A stretch of 24,834 nucleotides of DNA from an uncultured Bacteroides sp. (GTDB taxonomy: Bacteria; Bacteroidota; Bacteroidia; Bacteroidales; Bacteroidaceae): the NCBI GenBank assembly GCA_934716785.1, contig CAKUYM010000028.1:1-24834 (forward strand), in the 5' to 3' direction. Below, in pieces: positions 9,204 through 17,098 of this stretch (positions are counted from its first letter, which is position 1; every line of letters starts with the position of its first letter). Below the pieces are notes generated by a model. That model saw only the letters and a list, made by a program, of their open reading frames with translations. It was not told where the DNA came from and made no database searches. The position numbers and the translations under genes were made by a program.

Positions 9204-10262
9204 CTATCCTTTAGACTTTATCCAGATAACATCCCCCTTACGGACAAACTGTACATTGGAAACTTCGGAGATGACACTGACGGCGAACGCCAACTCCTCG
9301 TTGCGCAAGATGCCTCCGGTGAAGCGGATATTTTCCAACTCGGGTGATTGGAAATGAATGTCTACGTTATACCAGCGGGATAGCTGTGCCATGATATCCC
9401 GCAACGGCATATCTTGAAATAGATAGGTGCCGGTGCGCCAAGATGTGATGAAGGCCGTGTCCACCGTTCGTGTCTCAATCCTACTATCGGCTGTCACTAT
9501 CGCCTGCTGTCCGGGAGTCAGAGCCGCTTTAGAAGCACTTGTGGATACTGACACCTTTCCGGAAACCAGCGTGGCGCTCGTTGAATTTCCGGGATAGGCC
9601 GAAATGTTGAAAGCCGTACCCAACACCTCTATTGTTCCTAAGGAGGTATGCACCTTGAATGGGTGTGTCTCGTCATGCGCGACTTCAAAATAGGCTTCTC
9701 CCTCTAACGTTATTTCACGGGTGTCGCCGGTGAAAGCCACCGGATAATGCAGTTTGCTTTCCGCATTCACCCATATGCGAGTCCCGTCGGATAGAACAAG
9801 CTGATATTCTCCACCTCTCGGAATGGTGAGTGTATTGTATTGAATTTTATCAGTCTGCGAATTATTGTAGACCAATTGTTCTCCGTCTACATTTTTCACA
9901 GATTCGGAAATGGCTCCTTGGTGACTGCCCAAATCGACTACCTCTCCATTGTCCAGAGTAAGAATAGCCTTGTTGCTTCCCTTTTCCGGATATACTTTCT
10001 GAAGAACGGCAAGTGAGGTGTCGTCCGGTATGGGCATATCGCGGAAAAATGAAAAATAAAACAAGCCGGCTATCAATCCGATGCATGCGGCGCAACTGCT
10101 TATCCGCAAAGAGATAGTACGAAGACGGCGGAGGTTGCGCTTGTGCATTATCTTTTGCCATGCACGCTCCTTGTCATAGCTCTTGATGAACTCTAATGAT
10201 CGTTCCGAACGATAGAACTTGACCCATAATTCTTTTTTGTTTTCTTCTTGCATTTTTTCCAT
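9204..10262 (-). CDS. FecR-like anti-sigma factor (FecR domain plus DUF4974)
   Basis: 352 aa. An N-terminal cytoplasmic segment (about 1-48) that should hold the sigma factor is followed by one membrane helix at about 50-73 (SLRISSCAACIGLIAGLFYF). A periplasmic FecR domain spans about 144-240 (LSDGTRIWVNAESKLHYP, EVLGTAFNISAYP), and a C-terminal DUF4974/STN-like domain spans about 280-350 (MPLRDIMAQLSRWYNVDIHF). It is expected to bind the STN domain of the adjacent SusC and release or activate the ECF sigma factor on substrate binding. MQEENKK at 10253 is an alternative start three codons in. The gene follows the sigma gene after about 136 nt with no intervening gene. Confidence 0.93.
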   Translation of the reverse strand: MEKMQEENKKELWVKFYRSERSLEFIKSYDKERAWQKIMHKRNLRRLRTISLRISSCAACIGLIAGLFYFSFFRDMPIPDDTSLAVLQKVYPEKGSNKAILTLDNGEVVDLGSHQGAISESVKNVDGEQLVYNNSQTDKIQYNTLTIPRGGEYQLVLSDGTRIWVNAESKLHYPVAFTGDTREITLEGEAYFEVAHDETHPFKVHTSLGTIEVLGTAFNISAYPGNSTSATLVSGKVSVSTSASKAALTPGQQAIVTADSRIETRTVDTAFITSWRTGTYLFQDMPLRDIMAQLSRWYNVDIHFQSPELENIRFTGGILRNEELAFAVSVISEVSNVQFVRKGDVIWIKSKG

Positions 10263-10398
10263 GACGTATTAAATCATCGTTTCTATATATGAGATGAACG
10301 ATGAGAAGAAATGGGTGACAAAAAGAGAACTTTTTTTCTAAAAAAGTAGATTATTGACCGATATTCAAACTAATTCGTTTCAGCTTGCGAATTGGATT

Positions 10399-10962
10399 TT
10401 ACACAATATAATCGAGCAGAAGCCGTAGATTCCCTTGTTTCCGCAGTGATTTCAGCGCGCGGGATAAATGCGTCTTTAATGTGTTGACGGATATTCCTAA
10501 ATGCTCGGCAGCTTCTTTGTATTTCCGGTTCTCCAGAATGACGGATTTGACGGCTTGATATTCTTGTGTGGGGAGTTTGTCTAAAGCGCTCTTTAGCCGG
10601 GCTTTCAGCTCCATGAGTTCCGTTTCGTTGTACTCGTCTTCCGGTATGTCCACTTCTACTCCGGTCAGTTGTTCTGTAGACAAGAGCTGTTCGTGCCTCA
10701 GGTATTGCAACGCCTCGTTTCGCACAGCCGTATAGAGGTAGCTCCGCAGACTGGTAGAGATCTCTTTGAATATACGTTTCTCCCAAAAGCGGAGTAATAC
10801 ATTTTGTACCAAGTCTTCAGATAGGTCGAAAGTATCTGTCAACTGTACCGAATAGATGCATAAAGACATATAATAACGGTCGAACAAACGGCGAAAGGCC
10901 AATTCCTCATTCGTATTGAATAATTCGAGTATTTGTATATCTTCCGTTCTATTTTCTCTCAT
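10399..10962 (-). CDS. ECF-type RNA polymerase sigma factor (FecI-like, Bacteroidetes family)
   Basis: 187 aa from the chosen ATG at 10962 (MRENRTEDIQILELFN). A longer frame opens at 10995 (MYYIHSRRVRV), but its start codon lies over a good -7 promoter box, so transcripts should not include it. The sigma-2 region covers about 20-90 (FRRLFDRYYMSLCIYSVQL, EDLVQNVLLRFWEKR). Sigma-4 covers about 122-180, with the helix-turn-helix YKEAAEHLGISVNTLKTHLS. It is short and lacks region 3, as usual for ECF factors. The likely target is the downstream susC promoter, with activity controlled by the adjacent anti-sigma protein. It is divergent from the GH88 operon, and I see no sign that it controls that operon. 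Confidence 0.93.
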   Translation of the reverse strand: MRENRTEDIQILELFNTNEELAFRRLFDRYYMSLCIYSVQLTDTFDLSEDLVQNVLLRFWEKRIFKEISTSLRSYLYTAVRNEALQYLRHEQLLSTEQLTGVEVDIPEDEYNETELMELKARLKSALDKLPTQEYQAVKSVILENRKYKEAAEHLGISVNTLKTHLSRALKSLRKQGNLRLLLDYIV

Positions 10963-10992
10963 AACTCTAACTCTTCTTGAATGTATGTAGTA

Positions 10993-11000
10993 CAAATGTA
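10993..11000 (-). promoter_or_regulatory. Candidate -7 box for the sigma-factor gene
   Basis: On the minus strand the sequence is TACATTTG, a full match to the Bacteroides housekeeping -7 consensus TAnnTTTG. It lies 30 bases before the chosen ATG at 10962, leaving a short 5' leader. No convincing TTTG-type -33 element lies at the usual spacing, so the call rests on one element. Confidence 0.45.
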
Positions 11001-11161
11001 CAGGCTATCTATTTGTTTTGAGATTTGTCATTTAAATATTTTAACGGTGCAACTCTGCCTTTTTTAATTTATTAGCATCGCTCTCTATCGTATCAGCTAC
11101 GTATGTTTGAGTGTAGATATTATCAGACGTGATATGGCGTGGAGTTGGTCAACTTTAAGGA

Positions 11162-11219
11162 TTATTTGTCTGAAGACGTCCTTTTATGTCAAAATGTACC
11201 AAATTTGTCCTTCATTTGG
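11162..11219 (+). promoter_or_regulatory. Candidate operator: three phased TGTC repeats upstream of the GH88 operon
   Basis: Three AT-rich half-sites ending in TGTC occur in direct orientation: TTATTTGTC (11162-11170), TTTTATGTC (11182-11190) and AAATTTGTC (11201-11209). Their spacing is 20 and 19 bp, about two helical turns. The last also lies inside an inverted repeat CCAAAT...ATTTGG (11199-11219). In B. thetaiotaomicron the chondroitin genes are known to be controlled by a hybrid two-component regulator with an AraC-type DNA-binding domain, which typically reads direct repeats. Assigning this site to such a regulator is inference. Confidence 0.4.
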
Positions 11220-11253
11220 ATGATTTATGCCAGTCTATTCTCTTTGAATGCAC

Positions 11254-11261
11254 TACTTTTG
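11254..11261 (+). promoter_or_regulatory. Candidate -7 box for the GH88-sulfatase-PL8 operon
   Basis: TACTTTTG matches the Bacteroides -7 consensus TAnnTTTG and lies 40 bases before the lipoprotein-signal ATG at 11302. It sits just downstream of the phased repeats at 11162-11209, as expected for an activator-dependent promoter. No clear -33 box is present, which also fits activation by a regulator. Confidence 0.5.
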
Positions 11262-11301
11262 CCATCAAGAAAATAAATACTTAACAAATAATCCCTGTAT
11301 T

Positions 11302-12507
11302 ATGAAAACAATTCTTAGCGCATTAGGACTTTCTCTTTTGATCCTCACGAGTTGCGGCGGACAGAAGAAGGCAGAAGTAGACTTTATTCAGGACAACATC
11401 GACAACGCTGTGGCACAGAACACAATTCAGACGGATATTATCGAGAAATCCGGTAAGATTCTGAATCCGCGGACACTCAAGAAAGATGGCAGCATCTCTT
11501 ATATCCCCATCGACGACTGGTGCTCCGGTTTCTTCCCCGGCAGTATGTGGCTGACCTACAACCTGACCGGAGACAAGAAATGGTTGCCGCTGGCAGAGAA
11601 ATACACAGAAGCCCTCGACTCCGTGAAATACCTGAAGTGGCATCATGACGTAGGCTTCATGATCGGTTGCAGCTATCTGAACGGATACCGTTTGGCCGAC
11701 AAGAAAGAATACAAAGACGTGATTATCGAAACAGCCAAATCACTCTCCACCCGTTTCCGCCCCAATGCAGGCGTTATCCAGTCATGGGATGCCGACAAAG
11801 GCTGGCAGGCAAAACGCGGATGGAAGTGCCCGGTGATTATCGACAATATGATGAACCTCGAACTGCTGTTTGAAGCAACGGCACTTTCCGGCGACTCCAC
11901 GTTCCATAACATTGCGGTGAAACATGCCGATACGACTTTGGCACACCATTTCCGTCCGGACAACAGTTGCTATCATGTAGTGGACTATGATCCCGAAACG
12001 GGCGAAGTGCGCAGCAGACAGACAGCACAGGGATACGCAGACGAATCGGCTTGGGCTCGCGGACAGGCTTGGGCTCTTTACGGATACACCATCTGTTACC
12101 GTTATACAAAAGACCAAAAATATCTCGACCAGGCACAAAAAGTATATAATTTCATCTTTAACAACAAGAACCTGCCGGAAGACCTCGTGCCTTACTGGGA
12201 TTACGACGCGCCGAACATCCCGAATGAACCCCGCGACGCTTCCGCTGCCGCTTGTACGGCTTCCGCACTCTACGAGCTGGACGGCTATCTGCCCGACAAC
12301 CACTACAAGGAGACTGCCGACAAGATTATGGCGAGCTTGGGCTCACCTGCCTATCGCGCCAAAGTGGGCACGAATGGCAACTTCATCCTGATGCACTGTG
12401 TGGGCAGTATTCCTCACGGCCAGGAGATAGATGTACCTCTCAACTATGCCGACTATTACTTCTTGGAGGCACTGATGCGTAAAAGAAACCTGGAGAATCA
12501 TGAATAA
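11302..12507 (+). CDS. Unsaturated glucuronyl hydrolase, GH88 family lipoprotein
   Basis: 401 aa from ATG 11302, chosen because it begins a lipoprotein signal (MKTILSALGLSLLILTSC, lipid Cys18). The frame opens earlier at 11248, but that codon precedes the likely transcription start. GH88 enzymes hydrate and cleave the 4,5-unsaturated uronic acid left by polysaccharide lyases. The two family acids are visible as D116 in WHHDVGFM and D181 in IIDNMMNLELLF. Other family segments are CSGFFPGSMWLTY, ESAWARGQAWALYGY and PLNYADYYFLEAL. Length is normal. No acidic residues directly follow Cys18, so a periplasm-facing lipoprotein is more likely than surface display. Its stop overlaps the sulfatase start by 8 nt. 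Order and neighbours resemble B. thetaiotaomicron BT3348 (from memory). Confidence 0.93.
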   Translation: MKTILSALGLSLLILTSCGGQKKAEVDFIQDNIDNAVAQNTIQTDIIEKSGKILNPRTLKKDGSISYIPIDDWCSGFFPGSMWLTYNLTGDKKWLPLAEKYTEALDSVKYLKWHHDVGFMIGCSYLNGYRLADKKEYKDVIIETAKSLSTRFRPNAGVIQSWDADKGWQAKRGWKCPVIIDNMMNLELLFEATALSGDSTFHNIAVKHADTTLAHHFRPDNSCYHVVDYDPETGEVRSRQTAQGYADESAWARGQAWALYGYTICYRYTKDQKYLDQAQKVYNFIFNNKNLPEDLVPYWDYDAPNIPNEPRDASAAACTASALYELDGYLPDNHYKETADKIMASLGSPAYRAKVGTNGNFILMHCVGSIPHGQEIDVPLNYADYYFLEALMRKRNLENHE

Positions 12508-14050
12508 ACCTATAAACCTACTGTTCGGTGGCTTGACTCTTTTTGCAGCGCAAGGCTGCAAAGCCCCGAAGCAGGTTGCCGCGCAACCTGAGCACCCGAA
12601 TATCATTTATGTATTCCCCGACCAGTTTCGCAATCAGGCATTGGGATTCTGGAGCCAGGACGGTTTTCGCGATAAAGTAAGTTTTCGGGGCGACCCCGTC
12701 CATACCCCCAACTTGGACGCGTTTGCCCGCGAATCAATGGTTCTGTCTTCCGCCCAAAGCAACTGCCCGCTGAGCAGCCCCCATCGCGGCATGTTGCTTA
12801 CGGGAATGTATCCCAACAAAAGCGGCATACCTTTGAACTGCAACACTACACGCCCGATCAGCTCTTTGCGTGAGGATGCGGAATGTATCAGTGACGTATT
12901 CAGCAAGGCGGGCTATGACTGCGCCTATTTCGGAAAACTCCATGCCGAATTCCCGACCCCGAACGACCCCGAACATCCCGGACAATACGTGGAAAGCAAA
13001 CGTCCGGTGTGGGATGCCTATACTCCGAAGGAGCGTCGCCACGGGTTCAATTACTGGTACTCCTACGGCACGTTTGACGAGCACAAGAACCCGCACTACT
13101 GGGATACGGACGGAAAGCGGCACGACCCGAAGGAATGGTCGCCCTTGCATGAAGCGGGCCAAGTCGTTTCCTATCTGAAGAATGAGGGAAATGTGCGCGA
13201 TGCAGAGAAACCTTTCTTTATCATGGTGGGCATGAATCCCCCTCATAGCCCCTATCGCTCATTGGACGACTGCGAGGAGCAGGACTTCAACCTTTACAAA
13301 GACCGGCCGCTGGACAGCCTGCTGATTCGTCCGAACGCAGACCTTACAATGAAGAAGGCGGAATCTGCACGCTATTATTTCGCATCCGTGACGGGAGTCG
13401 ACCGTGCTTTCGGCCAAATTCTCGAAACATTGAAGGAGCTGGGACTGGATAAGAATACGGTTGTCATCTTTGCCTCCGACCATGGAGAAACGATGTGTAG
13501 CCAGCGCACCGACGACCCGAAAAATTCACCGTATTCCGAATCGATGAATATCCCGTTCATTGTGCGTTTCCCGGATAAGATAAAGCCGAGAGTCGACGAC
13601 CTGTTGCTCTCCGCCCCCGACATCATGCCTACCGTACTCGGACTGTGCGGATTGGGCGATTCCATTCCGGCAGAGGTGCAAGGGCGTAACTTCGCTCCTC
13701 TTTTCTTCGATGAAAAGGCGGAAATCGTTCGTCCGTCAGCAGCGTTGTACATTCAGAATGTGGACGGTGAGAAGGACGAGAACGGATTGGTTCAGACCTA
13801 TTTCCCCTCTTCAAGAGGCATCAAGACCGCAGACTATACGCTGGCTTTGTACATCGACCGTAAGACAAAGCAGTTGAAGAAGAGCCTTTTGTTCAATGAT
13901 GCGAAAGACCCGTATCAGTTGCACAACCTGCCTTTGGAGGAAAACAAGGAGATTGTGGAGCAACTCTATCGCGAGATGGGCTCTATGTTGAAAGAAATCA
14001 ACGACCCGTGGTATACGGAGAAAATCCTTTATGACAAGATATCTTATTAA
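12500..14050 (+). CDS. Ser-type S1 family sulfatase, probably acting on chondroitin sulfate
   Basis: 516 aa. The sulfatase motif is SSPHRGMLLTG, with the nucleophile Ser92 (S-x-P-x-R followed by LTG two residues on), so it is a Ser-type enzyme needing an anSME-class radical SAM enzyme to form formylglycine. Metal and active-site residues are visible: D41 in FPDQF, K146/H148 in GKLH, H249 in NPPHSPY, and D327/H328 in FASDHGE. The N-terminus is hydrophobic with a possible lipid Cys20 (AAQGC), a weaker lipobox. It is translationally coupled to GH88 (8-nt overlap) and followed after 3 nt by the PL8 gene. By position it matches BT3349, which I recall as a reported chondroitin 4-O endosulfatase; exact regiospecificity is inference. 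Confidence 0.93.
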   Translation: MNKPINLLFGGLTLFAAQGCKAPKQVAAQPEHPNIIYVFPDQFRNQALGFWSQDGFRDKVSFRGDPVHTPNLDAFARESMVLSSAQSNCPLSSPHRGMLLTGMYPNKSGIPLNCNTTRPISSLREDAECISDVFSKAGYDCAYFGKLHAEFPTPNDPEHPGQYVESKRPVWDAYTPKERRHGFNYWYSYGTFDEHKNPHYWDTDGKRHDPKEWSPLHEAGQVVSYLKNEGNVRDAEKPFFIMVGMNPPHSPYRSLDDCEEQDFNLYKDRPLDSLLIRPNADLTMKKAESARYYFASVTGVDRAFGQILETLKELGLDKNTVVIFASDHGETMCSQRTDDPKNSPYSESMNIPFIVRFPDKIKPRVDDLLLSAPDIMPTVLGLCGLGDSIPAEVQGRNFAPLFFDEKAEIVRPSAALYIQNVDGEKDENGLVQTYFPSSRGIKTADYTLALYIDRKTKQLKKSLLFNDAKDPYQLHNLPLEENKEIVEQLYREMGSMLKEINDPWYTEKILYDKISY

Positions 14051-14053
14051 ACT

Positions 14054-16924
14054 ATGGTGAAAAAATATATTTGCTTGGTGCTGCTGCTTTTGTCAGCAGC
14101 GGCATCGGCTACCTTTGCGCAGTTTATAGGATTCGAGGACGGTAAAGTGCCCGAAACGTTTAAGGTCTCCGGAAAGGGTGAATTGAAAATCTCCTCTCTT
14201 TTCTATAAAGAGGGCAAGAGCAGTCTGGAATGGGACTTCCGCCCGGGTTCGGCTTTGGATGTGCAGATACCTCCGTTGTCGTTGGCGGGAAAGTCGGAGA
14301 GGCAATACGGCATCACCTTGTGGATATACAATGAAAAACCGCAGCAGGATTCCATCCGTTTTGAGTTTCTGAACAAGAAAGGAGAGGTGTCCTATTGGTT
14401 TGCCTATCACCTTCCGGCGCCAGGATGGCGTGCTTGCTGGATCTCTTTCGAATATATGAAAGGCGACAAGAAAGATAAGAATATTGTGGCCTACAGACTG
14501 GTGGCGCCCCAACGAAAAGGACGCATCTTCCTCGACCGTCTGACCTTCCCGGAGAAGAAAATGAATCTTCGCACCACTCCGGACCAACAGTTGCCCGCCA
14601 ACAACGGCTTGTCCAACCGCGACCTTTGGCACTGGTGCCTCGTGTGGAAATGGGAACAACTGCCGTATGATATTCCATTGGCATCTAAGCTGACCGGTGG
14701 GCAGAAGAAAGAGTTAAAAACGATCGAACAACGCCTGACCGAGTTCCTGGACGTGAAGAAAGCACCCAAGAAACAAGTCGATGCCGCCTACCGGACATTC
14801 GAGAAAGCGGATATCCGTCCGTCGGCAGCGGGCACCGGATTCACCGGAATGCCTGTTGTAGCTCCGGACGAGCAGAACAAGAAAGCGGGAGAGATGTCAT
14901 GGAATGATATTGAGACCATGCTTTCCGGCTTTGCCTACGATGCCTACTGCAATCAGAACGAGACCTCAAGGAAAAACTATTTCACGGTGTTTGATTATGC
15001 CATCGACCAAGGCTTTGCTTTCGGTAGTGGCATGGGCACCAACCATCATTACGGCTATCAGGTGCGCAAGATATATACGACAGCGTGGCTGATGCGTGAT
15101 GAGATTTACAAACATCCTCATCATGAGGCTTATCTGTCGGCATTGCGTTTCTGGGCAGGCCTGCAGGAGACTCGCCAGCCGTGTCCTTTGGAGCGCGACG
15201 AGATGCTGGATACCTGGCACACGCTTTTGATGGCACGCTTCATCTCCGCCATGATGTTCACGGACGCAAGAGAGCAGGCGAGGGCTTTGGAGGGGCTTTC
15301 CCGTTGGGTATCCTCTTCTCTGCACTATTCACCGGGAACGATCGGTGGAATTAAGGTGGACGGCACCACTTTCCATCACGGCGGCTTCTATCCGGCATAC
15401 ACCACCGGAGTGCTGGCAGTGATAGGGCAGTTCATCGCTTTCACCAACAATACAGGGTTCGCACTGACAGAAGAAGCCCGGCAGCATATAAAATCCGCAT
15501 TCATTGCCATGCGCAACTATTGCAATCTTTACGAATGGGGAATCGGCATCAGCGGTCGCCATCCTTTCGGTGGGAAAATGGGGGACGATGACGTTGAAGC
15601 ATTTGCCAATATAGCTTTGGGTGGCGACTTGTCCGGTCGGGACGACTCGTTCGATCACGGTTTGGCAGCCGACTATCTGCGGCTGGTGCGCGACAAGGAT
15701 ACCCCGAATGCACGTTTCTTCAAGAAAGAAGGCATCAAGCCGGCGCAGGCTCCGCAAGGATTCTTCGTCTACAACTACGGTTCGGCAGGCATCTTCCGTC
15801 GTGCAGACTGGATGGTGACGTTGAAAGGATACACGACTGATGTGTGGGGAGCCGAGATTTATGCCAAAGACAACCGTTACGGACGTTATCAGAGCTACGG
15901 ATCGGTGCAGATAATGGGAAAGGGAAATCCCGTTTCCCGTGCGGGAAGCGGCTTTGTGCAAGAAGGTTGGGATTGGAACCGCCTGCCGGGCACCACCACC
16001 ATCCATCTGCCTTTCGAACTGCTCGACAGTCCCTTGAAAGGTACCACGATGGCTCATTCCAAGGAGAATTTCTCCGGCAGCAGCTCTTTGGAGGGTAAGA
16101 ACGGCATGTTTGCCATGAAGTTGATGGAGCGCAATCTGCAGAACTTCACTCCCGACTTTGTAGCCCGCAAGTCCGTATTCTGCTTCGACAACCGGATGAT
16201 CTGTTTAGGAACAGGCATCACGAACAGCAATACCGATTATCCTACGGAGACGACTCTCTTCCAGGCAAAGTACAACGGAAAGGATGCTAAAGTAGGAGAC
16301 GATAATTATTGGCTGCACGATGGTTATGACAATTATTATCATGTAGCCGACGGCACTGTACGCTCGCAGATAGCTGAGCAAGAGTCGCGCCACGAGAAAA
16401 CCCGTGCGATGACTAAAGGAAAATTCTCTTCTGCCTGGATAGAGCATGGCAAAGCCCCGAAGAACGGGACTTATGAGTACATGGTGCTGATACAGCCCTC
16501 AGCGGTGGAGCTGGATGCTCTTCGGAAAGCCCCGGCGTATGACGTCCTGCAGCGTGACGGAACGGCTCATGCGGTTTATGACAAGAAAACAGGCATTACG
16601 GCATATGCTGCTTTTGAAGTTTGCCGGCCTGAGAGTGACAAACTGATTGCTTCTATTCCTGCGGAAACGATGGTGATGTATGTCAAGGAATCAGATAAAG
16701 GAATTCGGTTGAGCGTTTGCGACCCGAACCTGAATATCGAAGAAAAGACGTACACGACCAAAGAGCCGAGTCGTCCTATATATAAGAAGATACAGCTCAA
16801 AGGCCGTTGGACGCTGAAGACTCCGATGGATAATGTCCGTGTGGAACAGCAGGGAGATAGTACGCAACTGACGGTGAATTGCCTGCACGGGCAGCCGGTT
16901 GAGTTGCTGATGGAAAGCAATTGA
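14054..16924 (+). CDS. Polysaccharide lyase family 8 (chondroitin ABC / hyaluronan lyase type)
   Basis: 956 aa, the usual size of chondroitin ABC-type PL8 lyases. A Sec signal (MVKKYICLVLLLLSAAASAT, cleavage expected after FA22) points to a periplasmic enzyme without a lipid anchor. Residues ~25-170 form a beta-sandwich carbohydrate-binding-like domain (FIGFEDGKVPETF). The alpha/alpha toroid carries the PL8 active site: N330 in GTNHHYGY, H442 and Y449 in FHHGGFYPAYTTG, R502 in ISGRHPFGG, and probably E601 in WGAEIYAKDN. The beta-domain signature is EGWDWNRLPGTTTIHLPF at about 637-654. H442-Y449 spacing equals that of His501-Tyr508 in Proteus vulgaris chondroitinase ABC I. It cleaves uronic-acid-containing GAGs by beta-elimination to give the unsaturated disaccharides used by the GH88 enzyme. 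Position matches BT3350 (from memory). Confidence 0.94.
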   Translation: MVKKYICLVLLLLSAAASATFAQFIGFEDGKVPETFKVSGKGELKISSLFYKEGKSSLEWDFRPGSALDVQIPPLSLAGKSERQYGITLWIYNEKPQQDSIRFEFLNKKGEVSYWFAYHLPAPGWRACWISFEYMKGDKKDKNIVAYRLVAPQRKGRIFLDRLTFPEKKMNLRTTPDQQLPANNGLSNRDLWHWCLVWKWEQLPYDIPLASKLTGGQKKELKTIEQRLTEFLDVKKAPKKQVDAAYRTFEKADIRPSAAGTGFTGMPVVAPDEQNKKAGEMSWNDIETMLSGFAYDAYCNQNETSRKNYFTVFDYAIDQGFAFGSGMGTNHHYGYQVRKIYTTAWLMRDEIYKHPHHEAYLSALRFWAGLQETRQPCPLERDEMLDTWHTLLMARFISAMMFTDAREQARALEGLSRWVSSSLHYSPGTIGGIKVDGTTFHHGGFYPAYTTGVLAVIGQFIAFTNNTGFALTEEARQHIKSAFIAMRNYCNLYEWGIGISGRHPFGGKMGDDDVEAFANIALGGDLSGRDDSFDHGLAADYLRLVRDKDTPNARFFKKEGIKPAQAPQGFFVYNYGSAGIFRRADWMVTLKGYTTDVWGAEIYAKDNRYGRYQSYGSVQIMGKGNPVSRAGSGFVQEGWDWNRLPGTTTIHLPFELLDSPLKGTTMAHSKENFSGSSSLEGKNGMFAMKLMERNLQNFTPDFVARKSVFCFDNRMICLGTGITNSNTDYPTETTLFQAKYNGKDAKVGDDNYWLHDGYDNYYHVADGTVRSQIAEQESRHEKTRAMTKGKFSSAWIEHGKAPKNGTYEYMVLIQPSAVELDALRKAPAYDVLQRDGTAHAVYDKKTGITAYAAFEVCRPESDKLIASIPAETMVMYVKESDKGIRLSVCDPNLNIEEKTYTTKEPSRPIYKKIQLKGRWTLKTPMDNVRVEQQGDSTQLTVNCLHGQPVELLMESN

Positions 16925-16959
16925 TAGTGATACTAATGGAAAATAATTGATAGTGAATA
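16910..16959 (+). repeat. 26-bp tandem duplication over the PL8 stop codon
   Basis: ATGGAAAGCAATTGATAGTG (from 16910) is repeated 26 bp later as ATGGAAAATAATTGATAGTG (from 16936). The first copy carries the last PL8 codons (MESN, stop) and the second is non-coding. This looks like a recent slippage or short tandem duplication with no obvious function. Confidence 0.7.
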
Positions 16960-17022
16960 AAATAGTGGATAAATTAGGTTTGACAATTGAAAGGGTATTA
17001 GTTACTATGTTTCTATGAAAAG

Positions 17023-17053
17023 GAAAGACCGGCTCGTGATGAACCGGTCTTTC
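17023..17053. terminator. Bidirectional hairpin terminator between PL8 and cysS
   Basis: Perfect 10-bp arms GAAAGACCGG and CCGGTCTTTC surround an 11-nt loop. The hairpin lies between the plus-strand PL8 operon and the convergent minus-strand cysS. A T-rich stretch follows on the plus strand, and the minus strand reads into TTTTC. It probably ends transcription from both sides. Confidence 0.85.
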
Positions 17054-17098
17054 TACTTATTAGGGATTGTTCTTTTATACAGCTGTCATTCAGCGTCT

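Noticed and set aside
11248..11301. Longer start for the GH88 gene
   Set aside because: That ATG lies before the likely transcription start (-7 box at 11254-11261), while the ATG at 11302 begins a good lipoprotein signal.
12764..12790. Cys-type sulfatase motif starting at the Cys of NCPLSSPHR
   Set aside because: The spacing to P-x-R is wrong for this Cys. The residue in the nucleophile position is Ser92, which makes it a Ser-type sulfatase.
11782..13246. Several minus-strand open frames of 99-173 codons
   Set aside because: They are antisense to the GH88 and sulfatase genes. High GC makes long antisense frames common, and none shows a family motif.
15329..16057. A 242-codon minus-strand open frame
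   Set aside because: It is antisense to the PL8 catalytic region, which has all expected active-site residues. No signal, domain or promoter supports it.
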